Assembly (NCBI GenBank): GCA_900557435.1
Contig: USSH01000056.1
Location: forward strand, 1 to 10,904
Direction: 5' to 3'
Source: an uncultured Coprococcus sp.
Lineage (GTDB): Bacteria; Bacillota; Clostridia; Lachnospirales; Lachnospiraceae
DNA length: 10,904 bases
Shown: positions 6,493 to 10,904 of the stretch, in pieces
Numbering within the stretch: the stretch's first letter is position 1
How the letters are laid out: each line of letters opens with the position of its first letter
Program-made: the position numbers and the translations under genes
Notes under the pieces: model-generated
What the model was told of the DNA's origin: nothing
Database searches by the model: none
What the model saw: the letters and a program-made list of their open reading frames with translations, nothing else

Positions 6493-7410
6493 TTACTTTA
6501 ATACCATTTTTGTATTATTCTTCATGACCGCAACACTTATCTGAAACAGCGATGGTATCTCCTTGCTCACATTCATGCCGGCTAGCTTGTCCAGATTCTC
6601 TGCAAGACAGATTCCCTCAAAACCGTACGGATTCTTAGTCATGGTATAAAGGATCTTTGATGCCGCCTCTGCATCCTGAGCATCTCCCTTTATCAGTATG
6701 TACTTCTCCTTCAGATCCTCCACAAATCCGCACTCGACCACATTTCCATGTTCCATGATGATCGCATAATCAGTGATGCTCTCCATATCGGATATATTGT
6801 GTGTTGAGAACAATACACTCTTCTCCCCCGCTCCGTCGCTTATATAATCGCCGATCATCTGACACAGCTTATCACGCATAAGTGGATCAAGAGGCGATGC
6901 CGGCTCATCAAGCAGCAGTAGGTCTGTATCCCTCGCCATAACCCCGGCAAGCATCAGCTTAGTTCTGGTTCCATCAGAGAGTGCTGAACACTTTTTCTTC
7001 AGAGCAACACCGTCCGGGGAATCAGGAAATATCGCAAGTTCTCGGCAATATCTTTCGAACTCGTCCCTGTCAAAATTGTCAAAGAGCAGACTGCTTATCT
7101 CCTCCACATCAGATACAGTCCACTGTGGAAGGTAGTATCTGCCTGCTCCCGTATAGCCTATCCTGTTCTTTACATCCGCTCTCCTCTCCTTCTCCTCCGA
7201 TGAATACTTGTCAAAGAAAGTCAGCTCACCTTTGTAATCAAGCCTTATTCCTGAAAGCATATTGAGAAGTGTCGTCTTTCCCGCTCCATTTTCTCCGATG
7301 AGTGCTGTCGCAAATCCCTTTGGCACCCTCAAATCAGGTATATCCAGTGTAAATGTCTTAAACTTTTTGGAAATATTCTCCCCTTTTACAGCGCAGTCAT
7401 AATTCATCAT
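6493..7410 (-). CDS. ABC transporter ATP-binding protein, YtrB/BcrA-like
   Basis: The 305-residue ATPase energises the transporter formed with the two membrane proteins downstream. It has Walker A GENGAGKT (residues 39-46), Walker B LLLLDEP (164-170) followed by a D-loop SPLDP, and the H-loop His204 in FSTH. The signature is LSDGT (144-148) instead of LSGGQ, and the Q-loop region reads GYTGAGRYYLP without an obvious Gln. Both departures occur in the YtrB/EcsA-like branch, so they do not imply a dead enzyme, since Walker and H-loop residues are intact. A C-terminal extension of about 75 residues follows the nucleotide-binding domain. The frame opens at an ATG (7420-7422), but GGAGG overlaps that codon, so the real start is one of the tandem ATGs at 7408-7410 (5 nt spacing, used here) or 7405-7407 (8 nt). 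It lies about 100 nt after the regulator gene. Confidence 0.9.
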   Translation of the reverse strand: MMNYDCAVKGENISKKFKTFTLDIPDLRVPKGFATALIGENGAGKTTLLNMLSGIRLDYKGELTFFDKYSSEEKERRADVKNRIGYTGAGRYYLPQWTVSDVEEISSLLFDNFDRDEFERYCRELAIFPDSPDGVALKKKCSALSDGTRTKLMLAGVMARDTDLLLLDEPASPLDPLMRDKLCQMIGDYISDGAGEKSVLFSTHNISDMESITDYAIIMEHGNVVECGFVEDLKEKYILIKGDAQDAEAASKILYTMTKNPYGFEGICLAENLDKLAGMNVSKEIPSLFQISVAVMKNNTKMVLK

Positions 7411-7468
7411 CCAATCCTCCATTAAACCTTAAACTCTCTTCATGTCTTTCTTTTTCCCTATTTACTGT

Positions 7469-7500
7469 CTGCTTTGTTCTCTGCCTGCTTTGTTTCCTGC
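7469..7500 (-). repeat. Two 16-bp tandem repeats between regulator and ATPase genes
   Basis: Copies at 7469-7484 and 7485-7500 (CTGCTTTGTTCTCTGC and CTGCTTTGTTTCCTGC) match at 14 of 16 positions. They lie immediately after the GntR gene in the ~100-nt leader of the ATPase gene. No function is evident. Confidence 0.55.
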
Positions 7501-7511
7501 CTGTCAGATCG

Positions 7512-7883
7512 TCAGTCCTGTACCATAAGCAGGGCATCAAGCATATTCTTTAGTTCATCGTCCGTCAAACCTGCAATGCGTGCCGCAGCTATGGCCTCCG
7601 TCAAAGATGCCTCAACCTTTCGAAGATGCTGCTCTATCAGCATCTCACTGTCCTGTGCATTCACATAAAAGCCCTTGCCCTGTTCAGCCGTGACCAGCCC
7701 TTCCTGCTCTAACAGCTCATATGCTTTCATGGTTGTGATAACACTTATCTTCAGATCCCGCGCCAGTCCTCTGATAGACGGCAGATACTCACCCTGGGCA
7801 TACTTGCCAGCCAGGATATCTGACTTGAAACTGTCCGCTATCTGCTGATATATAGGCACTCCTGAATTCTGAGAAAGCCTCAT
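7512..7883 (-). CDS. GntR-family transcriptional regulator, YtrA subfamily
   Basis: The 123-residue protein is a short GntR regulator. The N-terminal winged helix (residues ~1-75) has the family marks PIYQQIADSFKSDILAGKY, LPSIRGLARDL and TTMKAYELLEQEGLV followed by the wing GKGFYV. The C-terminal part is only ~45 residues of helix, as in the YtrA subfamily, which lacks a large effector domain and usually represses an adjacent ABC operon. It is the first gene of such an operon here, so autoregulation is expected. The ATG at 7887-7889 is only 1 nt from GGGAGG, while the ATG at 7881-7883 is 7 nt away and is taken as the start. A good promoter lies at 7915-7943, with direct and inverted repeats that could be its operator. 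The effector is unknown; in B. subtilis the ytr operon responds to cell-wall-active antibiotics. Confidence 0.9.
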   Translation of the reverse strand: MRLSQNSGVPIYQQIADSFKSDILAGKYAQGEYLPSIRGLARDLKISVITTMKAYELLEQEGLVTAEQGKGFYVNAQDSEMLIEQHLRKVEASLTEAIAAARIAGLTDDELKNMLDALLMVQD

Positions 7884-7897
7884 ATACATACCTCCCT

Positions 7898-7950
7898 CAA
7901 CTGTTTATATGTTATATATACACTATACACAGATGTATGTCAACTGTTAT
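7898..7950 (-). promoter_or_regulatory. Promoter with candidate operator repeats for the GntR-ABC operon
   Basis: On the minus strand a perfect -35 TTGACA (7938-7943) and a -10 TATATA (7915-7920) are separated by 17 bp; the predicted start is near 7908. Two direct repeats of CAACTGTT (plus strand, 7898-7905 and 7941-7948), 43 bp apart, flank the promoter, the distal one overlapping the -35. An inverted repeat ATACA-N4-TGTAT (7925-7938) sits in the spacer. Either could be the binding site of the YtrA-type regulator encoded just downstream. The remainder of the 233-nt gap to arsR (7951-8056) shows no other signal apart from the terminator. Confidence 0.65.
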
Positions 7951-8056
7951 TTTGTGTTGCGGCATAGAGCTATAAATTTTCTCATTATCCGCACAAAAAA
8001 TCCCATGCCTCGATACCGAACCGCCAAGCGAAGATATTCAGTATATCCACTCTCAC

Positions 8057-8099
8057 AAAAATCCCCGCCGGCACTGATCTGTTCAGTACCGACGGGGAT
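8057..8099 (-). terminator. Rho-independent terminator after arsR
   Basis: Downstream of the arsR stop the minus strand can form a 17-bp stem (8061-8077 with 8083-8099, two G-U wobbles, starting ATCCCCG) closed by a 5-nt loop, followed directly by a T run (8057-8060 plus the last stem base). This is a strong intrinsic terminator and separates the metal operon from the GntR promoter. Confidence 0.92.
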
Positions 8100-8116
8100 C
8101 TATCCGTCATATTATT

Positions 8117-8482
8117 CTATTGTTCAAGCGGACATGTTATCTGGAACATCTCCTCACATACCTTGTGGACAAGTCTGGCGGTCTCCGTGTCTGCCAGCTT
8201 ATAATATACCTCCTTGCCCTCTCTGCGGCTCACGATAAGCCCACTGCTTTTGAGCTGCTTCAGGTGGTGTGACACGGCCGGATCACTCATCTCCATAGCG
8301 GCGGCTATGTTACTCACACATTCCTCCAGATGGCACAGCATCCAGAGTATCCTGAGTCTGCTGCCGTCGCTGAGCTGCTTGAATATATCTGCCATACCAC
8401 TGCAGTCATCAGCAGACGGCATGCAATTTATGATTTTGTTCTCATTGTCGCAATGACAATGAGGCAGATGTATTTCTCCCAT
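8117..8482 (-). CDS. ArsR/SmtB-family metal-sensing repressor
   Basis: The 121-residue protein has the ArsR winged helix: FKQLSDGSRLRIL, EECVSNIAAAM, the recognition helix DPAVSHHLKQLKSSGL and the wing RREGKEVYYKL. Such repressors leave DNA when they bind metal. The N-terminus is rich in possible ligands (HLPHCHCD, Cys 9, 11, 20 and 27), and Cys55 falls where CadC has its ELCVCD motif, suggesting a CadC-like Cd/Pb/Zn thiolate site; the second Cys of that motif is Ser here. The last helix (DTETARLVHKVCEEM) does not match the canonical SmtB alpha-5 zinc site. Metal identity is therefore inferred mainly from the neighbouring ATPase. The ATG at 8480-8482 has GAGGA 6 nt upstream. It follows the ATPase gene by 87 nt rather than leading the operon, and a strong terminator follows. 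Confidence 0.9.
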   Translation of the reverse strand: MGEIHLPHCHCDNENKIINCMPSADDCSGMADIFKQLSDGSRLRILWMLCHLEECVSNIAAAMEMSDPAVSHHLKQLKSSGLIVSRREGKEVYYKLADTETARLVHKVCEEMFQITCPLEQ

Positions 8483-8509
8483 GTATATTCCTCATCTTTC
8501 ATATATATA

Positions 8510-8560
8510 GGAATTGATACTGCATCCATGTAATGATCGTATATAGATAGTTTCAATTCC
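8510..8560. repeat. 12-bp inverted repeat between the ATPase and arsR genes
   Basis: GGAATTGATACT (8510-8521) and AGTTTCAATTCC (8549-8560) are inverted copies matching at 11 of 12 positions, around a 27-nt A+T-rich spacer. It fills most of the 87-nt gap. It could be an RNA hairpin that sets the ATPase:arsR ratio, or a regulator site; the spacer is long for one ArsR dimer. Confidence 0.6.
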
Positions 8561-8569
8561 CGATCTTCA

Positions 8570-10483
8570 TTATTCTTTGAAACTGAGTGCTCTTGTTGCA
8601 TTTAACACCGCAAGGATCATAACTCCAACATCAGCGAATATCGCCCACCACATATTGACAAATCCAACTGCTCCAAGTGCAAGGCACGCAAACTTGATCA
8701 CAAGTGCAAACACGATATTCTGATGAACTATCCTTAGTGTCTTCTTGGATATCTTCATGGCTGTGGCTATCTTTGCCGGATCGTCATCCATGAGGACTAT
8801 ATCAGCAGCCTCTATAGCTGCATCGGAACCGAGTGCTCCCATGGCGATTCCGATATCTGCTCTTGAAAGCACAGGGGCGTCATTTATTCCATCTCCCACA
8901 AATGCAAGCTTTTCTTTTTCGCCCTTGGCTGCTATGAGCTTCTCGACCTCATCCACCTTGTCACCCGGAAGAAGTTCACTTCTGACCTCATCCACGCCAA
9001 GTTCTCTTCCCACTGCGTCAGCAACCTTCTTGGCATCTCCGGTGAGCATGACAACCTTCTCCACACCCGCTGCCTTGAGACCACTTATGGCCTCCTTTGC
9101 ATTTGGCTTTACAACATCAGATATCAGGATGTAACCGGCATATCTGCCATCTACCGCCACGTGTATCTCTGTTCCAACTGACGCAGGAACCGCTGCCTCT
9201 ATGTTCATCTTCTTCATGAGTTTGACATTTCCCGCTGCGACCTCATGTCCATCCACGACTGCTGATACGCCGTGTCCACTGATCTCTTTTGCGTCTGTGA
9301 CTCTGTTGTTGTCAATCTCCTTGCCGTACGCCTCCTTCAGACTCTTGCTGATAGGATGGTTGGAATAGCTCTCGACAAATGCTGCCTTTTCAAGCAGATC
9401 AGCCTCGCTCATACCGGAAACCGGATGTATCTCTGTAACCTGGAACACACCCTTTGTCAGTGTTCCTGTCTTGTCGCACACAACGTATTTCGTATATGAA
9501 AGAGCCTCAAGATAATTGGAGCCCTTTACAAGTATACCCTTTGCCGACGCTCCTCCGATTCCTCCGAAGAAACTCAGCGGGATGGATATTACAAGTGCAC
9601 ATGGGCAGCTGATAACAAGTGTTGTCAGGGCTCTGATGATCCACTTGGACCATGCAGCAGGGTTACCCATGATCATGTTTACCAACGGCGGAAGAACTGC
9701 AAGTGCAAGTGCCGCGATACATACAGCCGGCGTGTAATACTTTGCAAATCTTGTGATGAAGTTCTCTGATCTGGACTTCTTCATGCTTGAGTTCTCGACG
9801 AGATCAAGTATCTTGGATACGGTTGACTCTCCAAACTCCTTGGTTGTCTCAATCTTTATAAGTCCGTTGAGGTTGACGCATCCACTGATGATCTCATCAC
9901 CCACATGAACCTCTCTAGGGACACTCTCTCCTGTGAGAGCACTTGTGTTGAGTGAGGATGAGCCCTCCACAACCTTACCATCGATAGGCACCTTCTCGCC
10001 CGGCTGTACGACTATGACAGTTCCGATCTGAACGTCATCAGGATCTACCTGCTCAAGCTTGCCATCCTTCTCTATGTTCGCATAGTCAGGGCGGATATCC
10101 ATAAGTGCGGTGATGTTCTTTCTACTCTTGCCCACCGCGTAGCTCTGGAACAGCTCGCCTACCTGGTAAAACAGCATAACCGCCGATGCCTCCTTGTACT
10201 CACCGAGCACCATGGCGCCAACCGTAGCTATAGCCATAAGGAAATTCTCGTCAAATACTTCTCCGTGTATTATTCCGAGAAAAGCCTTCTTAAGTATATC
10301 GTAGCCGATGACGAGATATGGGATCAGGTAAGCCACTATCTCTATGCATCGCCACATAACTGACGGATTCTCAAGATCCACCATCCCGGTCTTGTCAAGC
10401 ACCGTAAATGTGACAGCCATGGCAACAAGAAGAACCGCCGATACTACGATCCTTATAAGAACCTTTTTCTGTTTCTTTGTCAT
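8570..10483 (-). CDS. P1B-type heavy-metal (Zn/Cd/Co/Pb) exporting ATPase, CadA/ZntA-like
   Basis: This inner-membrane pump expels soft divalent metals at the cost of ATP. The 637-residue protein shows the actuator loop TGES (184-187), the metal-binding CPC in ISCPCALVISIP (293-295), the phosphorylation site DKTGTLT (Asp337), the P1B-specific SNHP (His376-Pro377), MLTGD (481-483) and GDGINDAP (530-537). The Zn/Cd class is indicated by the SIPLSFFGG stretch after CPC, Lys597 in the penultimate helix and Asp618 in FADVG of the last helix, as in ZntA. The N-terminus starts straight with membrane helices; the HMA domain usual in CadA/ZntA is absent and appears as a separate gene upstream. The ATG at 10481-10483 has AGGAGG 5 nt upstream. 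arsR follows. Copper is unlikely given the class marks; Zn versus Cd versus Co cannot be separated by sequence. Confidence 0.95.
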   Translation of the reverse strand: MTKKQKKVLIRIVVSAVLLVAMAVTFTVLDKTGMVDLENPSVMWRCIEIVAYLIPYLVIGYDILKKAFLGIIHGEVFDENFLMAIATVGAMVLGEYKEASAVMLFYQVGELFQSYAVGKSRKNITALMDIRPDYANIEKDGKLEQVDPDDVQIGTVIVVQPGEKVPIDGKVVEGSSSLNTSALTGESVPREVHVGDEIISGCVNLNGLIKIETTKEFGESTVSKILDLVENSSMKKSRSENFITRFAKYYTPAVCIAALALAVLPPLVNMIMGNPAAWSKWIIRALTTLVISCPCALVISIPLSFFGGIGGASAKGILVKGSNYLEALSYTKYVVCDKTGTLTKGVFQVTEIHPVSGMSEADLLEKAAFVESYSNHPISKSLKEAYGKEIDNNRVTDAKEISGHGVSAVVDGHEVAAGNVKLMKKMNIEAAVPASVGTEIHVAVDGRYAGYILISDVVKPNAKEAISGLKAAGVEKVVMLTGDAKKVADAVGRELGVDEVRSELLPGDKVDEVEKLIAAKGEKEKLAFVGDGINDAPVLSRADIGIAMGALGSDAAIEAADIVLMDDDPAKIATAMKISKKTLRIVHQNIVFALVIKFACLALGAVGFVNMWWAIFADVGVMILAVLNATRALSFKE

Positions 10484-10559
10484 AACATCCTCCTATCTGA
10501 TATAATTCCAATCATCTATAAACCACTAACTGTTCCCATCACATATGCGGCAAGTTTTA

Positions 10560-10658
10560 CTAAATTACCTCATACATGAGACAAAGCAGGAATAAGAATG
10601 CGGCTGCATCTCCAAACCTGCTTTGTGCGATCCTGTATGGTTCTCTATAAATCACCAT
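10560..10658 (-). CDS. Possible 32-residue single-helix membrane peptide
   Basis: An ATG at 10656-10658 opens a 32-codon frame ending in TAG (10560-10562) between the HMA gene and the ATPase. The product has a basic, tyrosine-containing head (IYREPYRIAQSRFGD) and a hydrophobic tail (AAAFLFLLCLMYEVI), the look of a small single-pass membrane protein; small subunits or regulators of membrane transporters often have this form. Against it, no Shine-Dalgarno sequence precedes the ATG, and a perfect 10-bp inverted repeat lies inside the frame, so the stretch may instead be non-coding. I recognise no family. The rest of the 219-nt gap (10484-10702) has no clear promoter or terminator. Confidence 0.25.
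   Translation of the reverse strand: MVIYREPYRIAQSRFGDAAAFLFLLCLMYEVI
10581..10626 (-). repeat. 10-bp inverted repeat in the HMA-ATPase gap
   Basis: ACAAAGCAGG (10581-10590) and CCTGCTTTGT (10617-10626) are perfect inverted copies with a 26-nt spacer that can form a small inner stem (ATGC/GCAT). No T run follows on the minus strand, so it is not a typical terminator. It could be a processing or attenuation hairpin between the HMA gene and the ATPase. A second short dyad, CTCAT-AC-ATGAG, follows at 10569-10580. Confidence 0.5.
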
Positions 10659-10702
10659 GCTATAGTAAAATGACAATCATCTTTACACATGACGAATTGT
10701 GA

Positions 10703-10904
10703 TTACATAAATATCTCACAGTCAGGCTCTACCTTCTTACATGCCTTAAGAACGTTCTTCATAACCTCAGCCTCGTCTGCTCCATCCTCGAACTCAACAC
10801 TCATCTTTTGAGCCATGAAGGCCACGGCTGCATCCTTAACACCTGCAACCTTCTTTGTTGCATCCTCCATCTTTGCTGCACAGTTTGCACAATCCACTTC
10901 GATC
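10703..10904 (-). CDS. Free-standing HMA-domain metal-binding protein, 5' partial
   Basis: The visible 66 residues begin IEVDCANCAAKMEDA and run to a stop at 10703-10705. DCANC is the CxxC metal-binding loop of a heavy-metal-associated (HMA) domain in the form usual for Zn/Cd rather than Cu carriers, followed by the expected KKVAGVKDAAVAF and EVMKNVLKACKKVEPDCEI. The length left corresponds to nearly a whole single HMA domain. A GTG at 10895-10897 lies inside the first strand of the fold and is not a credible start, so the gene begins beyond the right edge. It probably replaces the missing N-terminal domain of the ATPase encoded 219 nt downstream, binding metal in the cytoplasm and passing it to the pump or gating it. 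The extra Cys residues near the C-terminus may add ligands. Confidence 0.88.
   Translation of the reverse strand, partial: IEVDCANCAAKMEDATKKVAGVKDAAVAFMAQKMSVEFEDGADEAEVMKNVLKACKKVEPDCEIFM

Noticed and set aside
7485..10626. CCTGCTTTGT shared by the 16-bp repeats near 7484 and the hairpin near 10617
   Set aside because: A single 10-base match in 10.9 kb with no extension on either side; most likely coincidence.
1..10904. CRISPR array, insertion sequence, phage, tRNA or rRNA genes
   Set aside because: No spaced identical repeats, transposase or integrase frames, cloverleaf or rRNA-like stretches were seen on either strand.

Overview
All genes in this window lie on the minus strand, so transcription runs from high to low coordinates. 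From about position 370 to the end, moderate base composition, strong AGGAGG-type ribosome sites and the protein families point to a gut Firmicute of the Lachnospiraceae type (Coprococcus/Butyrivibrio-like; inference from protein style, no search run). The first ~360 bases differ: about 64% G+C by hand count, against about 42% in the next 60 bases. They encode part of a 23S rRNA methyltransferase (RlmA family) that looks actinobacterial. The change is abrupt and cuts two genes in mid-domain, so the left edge is most simply a chimeric assembly join, although a real recombination cannot be excluded from sequence alone.

Layout, left to right. (1) 1-~366: RlmA fragment. (2) ~367-1384: a two-domain protein joining an N-terminal cysteine-rich small metal-binding domain to a C-terminal MetH-activation-like domain through a linker of seven degenerate heptapeptide repeats; its C-terminus is lost at the join. 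(3) 1388-1777: small four-helix membrane protein, 3 nt upstream of gene 2 and probably co-transcribed. (4) 1888-2448 Nudix hydrolase, 2506-2943 YqeY-like protein, 3117-3986 metF, 4074-4757 HAD phosphatase: housekeeping and one-carbon genes. (5) 5047-7883: a YtrA-type GntR regulator, an ABC ATPase and two membrane proteins, forming a self-regulated ABC operon with a recognisable promoter. (6) 8117-10904: a heavy-metal efflux locus with a free-standing HMA metallochaperone-like protein (cut by the right edge), a CadA/ZntA-type P1B ATPase lacking its own HMA domain, and an ArsR/SmtB regulator that closes the operon before a strong terminator at 8057-8099.

Functionally, metF makes 5-methyl-tetrahydrofolate, the methyl donor for B12-dependent methionine synthase. 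The domain-2 protein resembles the module that reactivates that enzyme, so the left half may serve the methionine/B12 cycle. The right half handles stress: an ABC system of the envelope-stress type and Zn/Cd/Co efflux. The least ordinary items are the Cys-rich/MetH-activation fusion with its 21-bp repeat linker, a possible 32-residue membrane peptide between the HMA gene and the ATPase, and repeats around the GntR promoter.
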